Source: Ignavibacteriota bacterium (GTDB lineage Bacteria; Bacteroidota; Ignavibacteria; Kapaibacteriales; UBA2268). Taken from it: 64,000 bases of DNA. Made by a program: the position numbers and the translations under genes. Numbering within the stretch: position 1 is the stretch's first letter; each line of letters begins with the position of its first letter. Below are positions 54,875 to 64,000 of the stretch, piece after piece. The stretch is from the NCBI GenBank assembly GCA_019637995.1, contig JAHBUQ010000002.1, positions 387,428-451,427 of the forward strand, in the 5' to 3' direction. Below the pieces are notes generated by a model, which was given only the letters and a program-made list of their open reading frames with translations, was not told where the DNA came from and made no database searches.

Positions 54875-57800
54875 CTATCTCACCACCACTACCTGCTCCA
54901 TGAGCAATGTCCAGGGAGCTGTTAAATGGATTGTGTAAAAGCCCTTACCCAAATTTTGCGTGTTGATTTTGAAGTCCTTTTGCTCGAATGCTTTGTCTGA
55001 TTTTGCAAATTCGGTGCGGTAAACCTCCCGACCCTGAACATCATAAATTACCAGGCGGAAACTGCCCTGTTCTTGCGTTGCGATACTGACTTTCAGCTCT
55101 CCGTCTGTTGGATTTGGTGAAATTTTCATACGTGTTGGGGCGAACATCTGAATTGTAGTGATGTCATTTAAGCAGCCATCAACATTCAGCGAGCCGTTGA
55201 TATATTCAGGGAAATAGCGGTCTCTTGCGAGTTTAACATCTGCAATTCTGATTTGCGATAACTCTGACCTGCCCAAAAGTGCCTTACCGTATATTACATT
55301 AATTTCAGATTTTATTTTGCTGAAATCACCATCTGCTTTGATTTTGAGAATTCTCTCATTTCCGATAATTTCATTCTGAATTAAATTGCCAAATTTCACA
55401 CTTTCCGGTGCAAAGTATTCTTTGTCAATGGCTATTTCAATTTCATAATCAGTAGTCAGATTTGGGGGAGCGGGACATTTAATTTCTCCGTGAAGCGGTA
55501 TTTCAATGGACTTGCCGGCTTCAGAATAAATTTCGTCAATTGAAAATTCAATGATTTGCTTTGCAGCTGCTGAAATTGGAATTGTTTGCACAAATTCACA
55601 TGGTTCTGATGAACTAATCACTAATTCATCTTCAAAAACACCTGCATCTTTCGGTTTGAATTTGATTTCAATGTTGACAATATCGCCATTTTTATATGAT
55701 TTTATTAGCGAATTATAATTGACAATTTCAAATGAATTACTTGTTGTTGAAATATCGGAAATCGGAAATTCTGTTTCCGTTTCAATTTTAAATTGTAAAT
55801 TTTCAATTTGAGAATCTCCAACACAAAGTTCATCAAAAATTATTTTATCTTTGTCAAATACAATATTTGCATCATATTTAAAAATTTCGATTTCCGCAGT
55901 ATCGGCACAGCCAAATTCATTTTTGGCAATTAACTGGTAAATTCCCGCTTCTTTCACGTTAATATAAGGCGACGTTTCACCGGTTGACCATAAGTATTCA
56001 GCGTAAGAATCAAGTGAAAAAATTTCAGTGGAATCGTTATCGCATATTCTCAACTTACTTGCAAAAAGTTCAAGCCCTAAATTTCCATACACATAAACAG
56101 GCACTCTCAAATTAATTGTATCTCTCTCACCAATAAACCCTCCACTACCAACTGTTGTAGTAATTCTAACATAATAGTCACCCGACATATTTTCATTTGC
56201 ATTTTCAAGCAGAGGGTATCTTTCCGTTGATGTAAAATTATTTGGTCCGAACCATAGATACTCTGTAGTTATAGTAGGATTATCAGATTCCTTGTACTGT
56301 GAATCAAGGATGATATCATCACCGGCACAAAACCGAGGATAAATATAAATAATAACCGATGCCGAATCACTACAGCCGCCTTCATTTTCTGCAACTACTG
56401 AATATCTGCCACTTTTTGTAATTGAGACTTCATTTTCATCAGAATCAATTCCGTACCATATAAATTTCGTCTTTTCTGGATTTTCTACGGCTTTTAATTT
56501 ATATGTTTTTGTGTTGGCTATTATTTCCGACATATCCGAAAAGAGAATTTGTGGGCTATTGTGAACAATAACATTTATAGTACTATTTAATTCAATATCA
56601 TCCAACATCATTCTACAATAATATTCTCCACTCATATCAGGAGTTGTGTTTTTAAGTACAGGATTCCAAATATTTGATTTAAAACCATTTGGACCTGACC
56701 ACTCATAGATTGCTTCCGAATAGAAAGCTGACAGAAGATGTAAAGTATCACCGGAACAAATAACAATGTTATCAAGCGGACAGTTTTTTATTGAAGGATT
56801 ATAATTCTGCACTACTGAAGGTAGTCCAATCATTGAAAATTTCCCACCTAAATAAACAGCATCTAATATGAAATTGCATTCTTTTCCACTTTGATTTGGT
56901 TCGTTTATTACTGACAAATATTCATTTCTATTAACCGTCACATAAATTTTATCGTTCGGACCCATTTGTAAAACCATGTACTTATTGGATTCGGCTTCAT
57001 AAACTTTATATCCTGAAGAAATTATTTTTTCAGCCTCATCGAAAGTTACATTAAATTGAAATAATACTTCTTTTTTGGATATGTTCCCTGCTGAAACATA
57101 TACGAACTCTCCGTTTGTAGAAAATTCCAAACCATAAGGAATACTTACATTCGGCATTGTGATAGTAGTTTCATTTGTGATTAATCCGCTTGAATCATCA
57201 AATCTATAGATTTGCCAAAAATTAGTATAGGTGCTTGTTAACGCAATTTTCTTACCATCCGGAGAAAACTTCATGATTCCAATTTGACCAAGGTTGTTAT
57301 TAAACTTGCTTATGACCGGTGTTGAATTAAAATTTTCAGCAGTCAACAAATAGGAAACAAATTCATTATTTTCCATATCTGTTGCCACAATCCAAATGTC
57401 TTTGCCATTTTCATGAACTGTTGCTGCAAGTCTTTCAGAATTTGTATATAAAATTGGAATGTTTTTATGCTTTATTTCTCCAAGAGTATTATCTGATGTC
57501 ATATCAACAATAGAATACATAATACCCTTTTCCGGTGGGTTGTAATACCATGAGCCTGCACCTACAGTAAATATATAATACAGGCAATCTGACCCTGGTT
57601 TTGGCACAATTAAAGCCGACTGTGCCGATGAAGAATGTCCTTCAAGACTGTCACCATTTTTCATGACTTTATGAGTTCTATTCCAAACCGTAATCCCATC
57701 AGTATAAAATAATAATCTCCCGTCATTATCAGAAATACTTGAACAACCTTCATTTGTTGATAGTACTCCATCAAGTAGAGCAACCGGTTCTCCAGAGCGG

Positions 57801-57916
57801 GTATTAAAAGTAATACCGGCTTTTTCCCCGAAATACCAGTTGTTAAAGTGCTTTTGAGCAAATAAACTGCCTGACGCTATCCCAAGGATTAAGATGATGC
57901 ACATTAAATATCTCAT
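54875..57916 (-). CDS. Large secreted protein: propeller-like N-terminus, Ig/PKD-like units, T9SS tail
   Basis: I place the start at the ATG at 57916 (signal peptide MRYLMCIILILGIASGSLFA, with GAGGGATGGG upstream), giving 1013 residues; the open frame reaches 57988. Residues ~20-380 form a repeat domain common in Bacteroidota surface proteins (NNWYFGEKAGITF, TNEGCSSISDNDGRLLFYTD, GITVWNRTHKVM). Ig/PKD-like segments follow (YEWSGPNGFKS, YLWFGPNNFTS, YLWSTGETSPYINV). Next come an ASH-type choice-of-anchor region (~700-800, DELVISSSEPCEF) and a T9SS type A sorting domain (~930-1013: KISPNPTDGELKVSI, IYDVQGREVYRT, GKGFYTIHL). It is predicted to be surface-bound; function unknown. Confidence 0.85.
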   Translation of the reverse strand: MRYLMCIILILGIASGSLFAQKHFNNWYFGEKAGITFNTRSGEPVALLDGVLSTNEGCSSISDNDGRLLFYTDGITVWNRTHKVMKNGDSLEGHSSSAQSALIVPKPGSDCLYYIFTVGAGSWYYNPPEKGIMYSIVDMTSDNTLGEIKHKNIPILYTNSERLAATVHENGKDIWIVATDMENNEFVSYLLTAENFNSTPVISKFNNNLGQIGIMKFSPDGKKIALTSTYTNFWQIYRFDDSSGLITNETTITMPNVSIPYGLEFSTNGEFVYVSAGNISKKEVLFQFNVTFDEAEKIISSGYKVYEAESNKYMVLQMGPNDKIYVTVNRNEYLSVINEPNQSGKECNFILDAVYLGGKFSMIGLPSVVQNYNPSIKNCPLDNIVICSGDTLHLLSAFYSEAIYEWSGPNGFKSNIWNPVLKNTTPDMSGEYYCRMMLDDIELNSTINVIVHNSPQILFSDMSEIIANTKTYKLKAVENPEKTKFIWYGIDSDENEVSITKSGRYSVVAENEGGCSDSASVIIYIYPRFCAGDDIILDSQYKESDNPTITTEYLWFGPNNFTSTERYPLLENANENMSGDYYVRITTTVGSGGFIGERDTINLRVPVYVYGNLGLELFASKLRICDNDSTEIFSLDSYAEYLWSTGETSPYINVKEAGIYQLIAKNEFGCADTAEIEIFKYDANIVFDKDKIIFDELCVGDSQIENLQFKIETETEFPISDISTTSNSFEIVNYNSLIKSYKNGDIVNIEIKFKPKDAGVFEDELVISSSEPCEFVQTIPISAAAKQIIEFSIDEIYSEAGKSIEIPLHGEIKCPAPPNLTTDYEIEIAIDKEYFAPESVKFGNLIQNEIIGNERILKIKADGDFSKIKSEINVIYGKALLGRSELSQIRIADVKLARDRYFPEYINGSLNVDGCLNDITTIQMFAPTRMKISPNPTDGELKVSIATQEQGSFRLVIYDVQGREVYRTEFAKSDKAFEQKDFKINTQNLGKGFYTIHLTAPWTLLMEQVVVVR

Positions 57917-58036
57917 AACCCATCCCTCAAAAAAATACTTACACATATTTTCAGAATGCAATATAATAAAATATGAATAAACCAGCAAATAAATATTTAT
58001 TTAAAAATATTTATGTACTTATCCCGCATAAAAAAA

Positions 58037-61000
58037 TTAATCCACAGTTCCTCTTATAGTTGATTCCATAGAATTATTCCAGTAAAGTGGGCTCATGTCT
58101 GCAGATTTAGGATAAATCTCAGTGCTGTAAGAAGGTCTTCCTGTTCTTTTAAGACTTAAAAGCACCAAAGAATAAGACTGATAGTGAATAAGTCTGTTCA
58201 GCGGTGCTACATCGCTTAGCCCATCAAAGTATATAATATTGCAAAATTTATCCTGATTATGAAGATGCTCTACATTTGCCATAAGGATATCTTCTTTAAA
58301 ATCAACAAGTTTTTTGTTATACAGAAAACCATTTTCATCGAGTTTTAGATTGTCCGGCAGCTGTCCGGCGTATTCCTGAATCAATTTGTTATTTTTTACA
58401 TTGCCAAGTAAAATCAATGAGGAGTAATTCAAATCATCAGCAGAAATATTATCATAGGTGTAGTATTCGAAATCATAACCACTTGATTTTAGTATATTAA
58501 CATAATCCATAGCAATTTTAAAATCAGGCGATTTTTTATCGGGCAGAATAACAATCGGCTTAGAGGAGAGTACTTGATTAAAACTAAAAGGTTTTTCCCA
58601 ACGGTTAATTTTTCTAAGAGTTTCGAGTTCGGGATCAAGTTTAACAGAACTAATTCCTGAAGACACAGGAAATCTGAATTTATTGATTGTATCGCGCAGT
58701 ACGAGATAATCTTTATATTTGCCACCGGCATTGTAAGTAATTATTACAGGCACGGACTGCACTCTTCCCAATGAACTTGAGATTGATATTTCTACACTGT
58801 CACCCTCAAATACAGGAACATCTGCAAACCTGATTTCTGCAATATCTGTAGAATTGAGCCATTCATTTATTAATTTGCGAATCTTAAGGTCTTGCAAAGT
58901 ATCCTTCGTAACAGAAGCAAATTCACTTGTCAGGTTCATCCAGTAAGCCCGTTTACCTGTATTTTTTTCGGCAAATGACTTTAATGCTTTGAAAAAGAGT
59001 TCGTCACCAATCAATTTTCTGATTTCTTCGAATATAAACGCACCTTTAGAATATCCAACGACTGCGTCAAAGGTAGTTTTTTGATATTTAAAATCTTTAA
59101 CAGGATAATTTTTATCTTCAGGGAGAGCGTCAATAGCAATCAGAGCTTTCCTTCGCCAGTCAAGTGCATCTGAATCATATCCTGAAATGATATTAAAATA
59201 ATAATTAGTCGAAAATGTAGTCAGTGCCTCACACCAGTTGCCCGATTCATTGTCTGTAAACACACTGTTACCCCACCAGTTATGAACAAATTCATGCGCC
59301 AGCGAACCCGGTGAAAGAGTAACCCAGGGCATTGCTGTAAGTCGGCTCGATAGCAGAGTATATCCCGGCATTCCGAAACCTGTAGGAAAGAAGTTCTCTG
59401 CAATTATGAATGATTTATAAGGATACTTGCCAAATAGCTTTGTATATTCATCATAATAGGATTTAGATGATAATATATATTTTAAATTATGAGGTGCATC
59501 ATTAAAATAATATAAAGCAAACCTCACTCCGTCATAATCTTCTTCCATAATCTTGTATTTTGCCGCAACAAGAATCATTTCATCAATAGGCATCTCGGAT
59601 GTTATTTTGTAAATCATATTTTTTGAGCCGGGATTCTCTTCAATTTCCCCACTTGTTACTAATTTGTATTCAAGAGGTAAATTTACATAAACTGTAAATT
59701 TAGCCAAATCCTTATCTGCTTGTGGATAGTATGCACCTCCCGGAAGATAAATGCCCTCGCCATCCTTACCTGAAATTATGCCGGGAGTATTTGAGTGTCT
59801 CTTGACCATATTGGTTTCTGATGGAGGGAAATTCACAATACCCTGATATTCAATTTCTACCTCAAAAGACTCAATAATTCCATCATTGTCATAAGATTGA
59901 TTCTTTAGCGACAGATTTTCAATTAGTATTTCATTGTAAAAATCATCTGCCTTACGAATACTGAATTTCAGATTATTATCTTTTGAACTCATCTTTGTAA
60001 CTTCAAGGGAATTAATCAATTTCAGGCTTGATGATTTGAGAATCGGGTTTTTGAATTTGATTTTATCAGAACCCTTCAGAAATGATTTTGCAGGGTCAAT
60101 TTCAACATTGATATTATGCTCAGTAGCATAATTTTCACCAAAGTGGGAAGTCCCGCCACTCATCATTGGCATTTGGGGACGCTCGAATTGAGGCAGAAAA
60201 ATAACAAAATCGCCAAAAGATGCTAAATCAGCATTATAATCAATTGAATCAATACTTTCATAATAAATTGGTGTAATGACTGAAATTTTCAGTTCAGGCA
60301 TTCTTCTTTGTAGCATTGATGCAGTACCAAGATAGCTGTTAGAGTGGAAATCTCCGTTGAAATGAATTACTTTCCTGCCAGAATTTTGTTTTAAATAATC
60401 AGCAATTGATTCTGCCATAGTTTCATCTTTAATGCACTGAGCACCATAATAAAGATAAAGAGTATTTTCTTTATTTGAATTGAGTGATTTCACCATTTCC
60501 TTAGAGCCTGTCATGGTTTCAAGAAACTTGTCAAGATAGCCGTCTTCAGCCAGCACCATTTTTCTGGAGATATAGCTACGCTCTTCAGCAGGCAATTCCT
60601 TAAATGAAGTCATTCCACCGGACACATACTGAGAGGCGTATTTTCTGGGAATATTAGCAGCAATCAGATATGAATTATTTGATTTTGCAGTTTCGACAAT
60701 TTCCCGGTAGAATTTCTTGTAATCGGGCCAAGGGCGTGAATTTTTCATGAATTCCTCTTCATCAGTACTTCCTGCGAAGTATTCGTCTATATGTATTTGA
60801 ACATCACGCTCGAACATTTCCATCGAAACAGTAATATTTTTATTCTGCTTAAAAGATTTTTTGAGATAATCAGCTTGAAGAAAATGATTTAAGCTGTCGT
60901 CATGAAATTCGCCAAAGAATATAACATCAGCTTCCAAAGTCTTGATAACCATGTCTTCAAGATTTACTTTTTTTGAAGATTTTGTATCGTAAATAATATA

Positions 61001-61069
61001 ATTATCATTTGCCTGAATATTGAACACAGATAAAATTCCTGCCAAAAGTAAAATTAAGTATGATTTCAT
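58037..61069 (-). CDS. Fusion of ChaN-like heme-binding/Tiki-type domain with M1 metallopeptidase
   Basis: The start is the ATG at 61069 (signal peptide SYLILLLAGILSVFNIQA), giving 1010 residues; the open frame begins four codons earlier at a TTG. The N-terminal domain (~25-295) is ChaN/PF04187-like: DVIFFGEFHDDSLNHF, VSMEMFERDVQ, YLYYGAQCIKDETMA and VIHFNGDFHSNSYLG. The second part (~320-840) is an M1 peptidase with the zinc site HEFVHNWWGN near residue 592 and WCEAL with the third ligand, preceded by FPTGFGMPGYTLL in place of the usual GAMEN loop. A C-terminal helical/Rossmann-like region (~855-1010) follows. There is no T9SS tail, so a periplasmic place is likely. ChaN proteins bind heme as dimers; related TIKI domains are proteases. 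The joint role is unknown. Confidence 0.82.
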   Translation of the reverse strand: MKSYLILLLAGILSVFNIQANDNYIIYDTKSSKKVNLEDMVIKTLEADVIFFGEFHDDSLNHFLQADYLKKSFKQNKNITVSMEMFERDVQIHIDEYFAGSTDEEEFMKNSRPWPDYKKFYREIVETAKSNNSYLIAANIPRKYASQYVSGGMTSFKELPAEERSYISRKMVLAEDGYLDKFLETMTGSKEMVKSLNSNKENTLYLYYGAQCIKDETMAESIADYLKQNSGRKVIHFNGDFHSNSYLGTASMLQRRMPELKISVITPIYYESIDSIDYNADLASFGDFVIFLPQFERPQMPMMSGGTSHFGENYATEHNINVEIDPAKSFLKGSDKIKFKNPILKSSSLKLINSLEVTKMSSKDNNLKFSIRKADDFYNEILIENLSLKNQSYDNDGIIESFEVEIEYQGIVNFPPSETNMVKRHSNTPGIISGKDGEGIYLPGGAYYPQADKDLAKFTVYVNLPLEYKLVTSGEIEENPGSKNMIYKITSEMPIDEMILVAAKYKIMEEDYDGVRFALYYFNDAPHNLKYILSSKSYYDEYTKLFGKYPYKSFIIAENFFPTGFGMPGYTLLSSRLTAMPWVTLSPGSLAHEFVHNWWGNSVFTDNESGNWCEALTTFSTNYYFNIISGYDSDALDWRRKALIAIDALPEDKNYPVKDFKYQKTTFDAVVGYSKGAFIFEEIRKLIGDELFFKALKSFAEKNTGKRAYWMNLTSEFASVTKDTLQDLKIRKLINEWLNSTDIAEIRFADVPVFEGDSVEISISSSLGRVQSVPVIITYNAGGKYKDYLVLRDTINKFRFPVSSGISSVKLDPELETLRKINRWEKPFSFNQVLSSKPIVILPDKKSPDFKIAMDYVNILKSSGYDFEYYTYDNISADDLNYSSLILLGNVKNNKLIQEYAGQLPDNLKLDENGFLYNKKLVDFKEDILMANVEHLHNQDKFCNIIYFDGLSDVAPLNRLIHYQSYSLVLLSLKRTGRPSYSTEIYPKSADMSPLYWNNSMESTIRGTVD

Positions 61070-61257
61070 AATTTGAACCAATATTTAAAAATTAATCTAA
61101 ATTCTTTATTAGAGAGTTTTTTTTAAATGATATTGTAAATAAATGCAACTTAATTTGACAAAATCTTAACTAATATAATAAATTATTTGTTTAATTCGAC
61201 TAAGGTATATTTATTTGTAATAATTATTTTAGAAATTCAGAAAATATTAATATTTAA

Positions 61258-62520
61258 ATGGACAAATTTGTAATTCAAGGCGGCACTCAGCTAAATGGAA
61301 CAATAAGTGTTTCGGGTGCAAAAAACGGCTCTTTGGCATTAATGCCTGCTACTCTTCTTGCACCGGGCACTTATCACTTAACTAATACCCCAAATCTTCG
61401 CGACGTCTGGACAATGTCCCGTCTGATGGGCTCTTTGGGTGCATTTTGTGAGCTTAACGGCAATGATTTATTTCTTGATACACGTAATATTCATACATTT
61501 GAGGCACCTTACGAACACGTAAAAAAAATGCGTGCTTCATTTTATGTTCTGGGACCACTTGTTGCACGATACGGAATGGCGAAAGTATCACTTCCCGGTG
61601 GATGCGCATGGGGTCCAAGACCTGTAGACCTGCATCTCAAAGGACTTGAAAAGCTCGGTGCAGAAATCGAACTTGAACAAGGATATGTCCTTGCAAAATC
61701 TGACAAACTCAGAGGTGGCAAAGTACATTTCGATATTTCGAGTGTCGGTGCTACCGGAAATGTTCTTATGGCAGCTACACTCGCAAAAGGAGGAACGCTT
61801 ATTACCAATGCAGCACTTGAGCCTGAAATTACTGCTCTTGCACGTATGCTTTGCAAAATGGGTGCAAAAATTGATGGTATCGGTACTACTCAACTTGAAA
61901 TTCAGGGCGTTGACGAGCTGAAGCCTGTTGATGAGGAAACTATTCCCGACAGAATCGAAGCAGCTACATTTTTGATTGCTGCTGCTATGACAAAAGGAAA
62001 AATTCAACTCAATAAGACAAATCCGTACCATCTGACAGCTGTTATTGCAAAACTCGAAGAATCGGGAGCCGAAATTGATGTGAATTCTGATACAATAACT
62101 CTCGAAATGAACGAAAAACCGATTCCAACAGATATAATTACTGCGGTTTATCCGGGAATACCTACTGATATTCAAGCTCAATGGACGGCTTATATGCTCG
62201 CCGCTGAGGGTAATACAAAAGTTACCGACAATATCTACAAAGACCGATTTAAGCATGTCCCTGAACTGGTCAGACTAAATGCAGATATTGATATAATTGA
62301 CAATGCGGCTATAGTAAAAGGCGGGCAAATACTGAAAGGTGCCCAGGTAATGTCATCTGATTTGCGCGGAAGTGCATGCCTTGTCCTTGCAGCTCTAATC
62401 GCTGAAGGAACAACTGAATTATTCCGCATTTACCATTTAGACCGTGGATATGAAGACCTCGAAAAGAAATTAAACTCACTCGGTGCGAATATTAGAAGAG
62501 AAAAAACCGACATAGTTTAG
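61258..62520 (+). CDS. murA: UDP-N-acetylglucosamine 1-carboxyvinyltransferase
   Basis: The 420-residue enzyme has the EPT fold, with Lys22 and Asn23 (SGAKNGSL), the catalytic Cys116 in the flexible loop SLPGGCAWGPRPVDLHL, SVGATGNVLMAA, EITALARMLCKMGA, PDRIEAATFLIAAAM, TAVYPGIPTDIQAQ and SDLRGSACLVLAAL. It transfers enolpyruvyl from PEP to UDP-GlcNAc, the first step of peptidoglycan synthesis. Cys, not Asp, at the loop predicts fosfomycin sensitivity at target level. The gene is monocistronic and convergent with nuoAB. Confidence 0.97.
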   Translation: MDKFVIQGGTQLNGTISVSGAKNGSLALMPATLLAPGTYHLTNTPNLRDVWTMSRLMGSLGAFCELNGNDLFLDTRNIHTFEAPYEHVKKMRASFYVLGPLVARYGMAKVSLPGGCAWGPRPVDLHLKGLEKLGAEIELEQGYVLAKSDKLRGGKVHFDISSVGATGNVLMAATLAKGGTLITNAALEPEITALARMLCKMGAKIDGIGTTQLEIQGVDELKPVDEETIPDRIEAATFLIAAAMTKGKIQLNKTNPYHLTAVIAKLEESGAEIDVNSDTITLEMNEKPIPTDIITAVYPGIPTDIQAQWTAYMLAAEGNTKVTDNIYKDRFKHVPELVRLNADIDIIDNAAIVKGGQILKGAQVMSSDLRGSACLVLAALIAEGTTELFRIYHLDRGYEDLEKKLNSLGANIRREKTDIV

Positions 62521-62758
62521 AATGTTTGTAATATTATTTATTGCTCGACATACTATTATTAAGAGCATTTTCAGCTTTAGTATATTTGTCTTGTTGAATT
62601 AAAGCAAGTACAAGAGTTGTTTCTGATTTATAAAATTGTCAGAAATGGATTTTATGCTATAATTGAAAACAGTTCAGCTTAGTCAAATATGATAGATATG
62701 GAAGAAGTAATTACCTTTTTAACGGAGTTCATATTTCAAAAGCATTTTAAATGAAAAC

Positions 62759-62790
62759 AAAAAAGCCGGAACAAATAGCTCCGGCTTTTT
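62759..62790. terminator. Bidirectional terminator between murA and nuoB
   Basis: AAAAAAGCCGGA and TCCGGCTTTTT form a 6-bp GC-rich core flanked by A and T runs. It stands six bases after the nuoB stop codon. Confidence 0.9.
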
Positions 62791-62795
62791 AAGAA

Positions 62796-63371
62796 TTATT
62801 TGGATATAGCCTCTTTATTGAGAGGGTCGAAGAACAAACTTCCGTCATATTTATGCTGAACCGGCATTCGTGATACGTCTTTACCTAAATTGTACAGGTC
62901 AGGCTTATGGTCTTTTTTAATTTTTTCCTGAATTGACATTAATGCCTGAATTACAGCTTCAGGTCTTGGCGGACATCCTGATACATAAGCATCAACCGGC
63001 AGAAATTGGTCAATTCCCTGAACAACTGAATAGCTACGAAACATACCACCTGTTGAAGCACAAACACCCATTGAAATCACCCATTTAGGGTCCGGCATCT
63101 GGTCGTAAATTTTTCGTACGACATGTGCCATTTTGAAAGTTACTGTTCCGGCAACAAGTAATATATCGGACTGGCGAGGAGTCATTCTGAATACCTCTGA
63201 ACCGAATCTTGCAACGTCAAATCTTGCTGCAGCAAAAGCCATCATCTCAATACCGCAACATGATATACCCAATGGCATAGGCCACGCTGAATTTGCTTGT
63301 GCCCATTTAACTACTGCTTCAACTGATGTTGTTATAAATCCTTCTTTTGCCAATGTATTTTCTAATCCCAT
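62796..63371 (-). CDS. nuoB: NADH-quinone oxidoreductase subunit B
   Basis: The 191-residue NuoB has the N2 cluster ligands Cys38-Cys39 (ISCCGIEMM), Cys104 ([11 protein letters not shown]) and Cys133 ([12 protein letters not shown]). It passes electrons from the hydrophilic arm to quinone in complex I. It overlaps nuoA by 10 bases. A terminator directly follows, so nuoC and nuoD are not next in this operon. The tail after ~165 ([19 protein letters not shown]) is a modest extension. Confidence 0.97.
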   Translation of the reverse strand: MGLENTLAKEGFITTSVEAVVKWAQANSAWPMPLGISCCGIEMMAFAAARFDVARFGSEVFRMTPRQSDILLVAGTVTFKMAHVVRKIYDQMPDPKWVISMGVCASTGGMFRSYSVVQGIDQFLPVDAYVSGCPPRPEAVIQALMSIQEKIKKDHKPDLYNLGKDVSRMPVQHKYDGSLFFDPLNKEAISK

Positions 63372-63718
63372 TCGAATCCTCCTTTCTTAAATTCGTAGAT
63401 ATAACCTACGAATAATATAACTATAAATGCAAACATCGCCCAAAAAGCCGTCATTCCCAATTCACCAAGTTGAACAGCCCAAGGATACATAAACACAACC
63501 TCTATATCGAATACTATAAAACTCATAGCTACCATATAGAATTTTATAGAGAATCTGTCGCGGGCAGTACCACGAGGTACCATACCGCTCTCATAAGTTG
63601 TCCGCTTACCTTCCGTTGTGCGTCTGGCACCAAGCCACTCCGAAAGCAGCATAAAAGCAAGCCCTACCGTAAATCCAACTACAAGCATTACTATCAAAGG
63701 TAAATAAGTTTCAATCAT
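63362..63718 (-). CDS. nuoA: NADH-quinone oxidoreductase subunit A
   Basis: This 118-residue membrane subunit has three helices at ~5-27, ~60-82 and ~88-108. Conserved segments are [20 protein letters not shown] and [20 protein letters not shown], with the acidic DIE motif in helix 2. It is coupled to nuoB by a 10-base overlap. Confidence 0.96.
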   Translation of the reverse strand: MIETYLPLIVMLVVGFTVGLAFMLLSEWLGARRTTEGKRTTYESGMVPRGTARDRFSIKFYMVAMSFIVFDIEVVFMYPWAVQLGELGMTAFWAMFAFIVILFVGYIYEFKKGGFEWD

Positions 63719-63849
63719 ATTTCAAACCTGTTTTTTAAATTTTGCATTTTGTCGAACTTCAAATTTATTTGTTTTTTATGATATATGCAATAAAAAATAT
63801 TAAAATTAATAATTTCAATTGAAGATTAGACAATTATTTTCATATTATA

Positions 63850-64000
63850 TTATATTGATTTAATCTTTTTTACAAGTTCTTCGAAAAGCGGAAGTATTTC
63901 AATCAGACTTTCAATATCTATATTGTCAATGGCACTAATCAGATAATTGGAGTATTCTTTAAAGAAATGTATATTCGTTTTTTCAGAGAACTCAATTATA
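63850..64000 (-). CDS. 3' end of an unidentified gene running off the window
   Basis: On the minus strand a frame is open from the window edge for about 50 codons and stops at TAA (63852-63850). It ends in YLISAIDNIDIESLIEILPL then FEELVKKIKSI, a helical, acidic tail. No start codon lies inside, so the N-terminus is beyond base 64000. I cannot name it. It would be upstream of nuoA on the same strand with a gap of over 130 bases. Confidence 0.4.
   Translation of the reverse strand, partial: IIEFSEKTNIHFFKEYSNYLISAIDNIDIESLIEILPLFEELVKKIKSI

Noticed and set aside
61588..62256. 222-codon minus-strand frame inside murA
   Set aside because: murA is beyond doubt on the plus strand; the opposite frame is a codon-bias artefact.

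Overview
The window is AT-rich DNA (roughly 35% GC by eye) from a Gram-negative member of the Bacteroidota/Chlorobiota/Ignavibacteria/Kapabacteria assemblage. The reasons are: at least seven proteins ending in a type IX secretion (T9SS) type A sorting domain, a TonB receptor with an HmuY-type lipoprotein, linked pyrB-pyrI, gene starts with few Shine-Dalgarno sites, and several candidate -7 boxes of the TAnnTTTG type. The species cannot be told from the sequence. The T9SS, NrfHA and octaheme cytochrome content would fit an Ignavibacteria- or Kapabacteria-like facultative heterotroph. No rRNA, tRNA, CRISPR array, intact insertion sequence or prophage is visible.

Layout. 1-4000: 3' end of a tricorn-like protease, an SbtA-type bicarbonate permease, and a repeat-filled stretch ending in an orphan T9SS tail. 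4028-8434: bipA/typA, then a tightly overlapping glycosyltransferase / HAD phosphatase / DedA operon. 8747-17852: a four-PAS histidine kinase, a 1371-residue secreted beta-helix/Ig protein and a secreted M1 peptidase. 17861-22981: yggS, then a translation block rplM-rpsI-rpsB-tsf-pyrH-frr. 23426-35907: an octaheme cytochrome (OTR family), a receiver-kinase hybrid, heme uptake hmuR-hmuY, a methyltransferase, pyrBI, a DegQ/HtrA protease and the nitrite reductase nrfHA. 36270-40645: a PIN toxin/antitoxin pair with an interrupted toxin, many palindromic repeats and two T9SS cargo proteins, one preceded by a 14-G tract. 40875-49771: a methyltransferase and a 2623-residue protein with eight glycosyltransferase modules. 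49883-54670: a hypothetical gene, then an ECF sigma factor followed by a membrane protein with a T9SS tail and two Ycf48-like propeller proteins. 54875-64000: a large T9SS protein, a ChaN-M1 peptidase fusion, murA and nuoAB.

How the parts fit. Nitrite ammonification (NrfHA), the octaheme cytochrome and complex I subunits indicate flexible respiration with a high heme demand, which the HmuR/HmuY system could help meet. The surface is prominent: T9SS cargo, Ig-like adhesin-type proteins, glycosyltransferases, DedA, heptose phosphatase-like and MurA functions.

The most unusual items are: (i) the sigma factor operon whose second gene joins a cytoplasmic/membrane N-terminus to a T9SS sorting tail, a possible sensor of surface export; (ii) the G14 tract that sets the frame between a good ribosome-binding site and a secreted protein, a possible phase switch or an assembly error; (iii) palindromic repeats that lie inside the coding sequence of a T9SS tail; (iv) a PIN toxin cut by one in-frame TAG next to an intact 48-residue antitoxin; (v) the eight-module glycosyltransferase. 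All functions are inferred from sequence reading alone; no database search was run.
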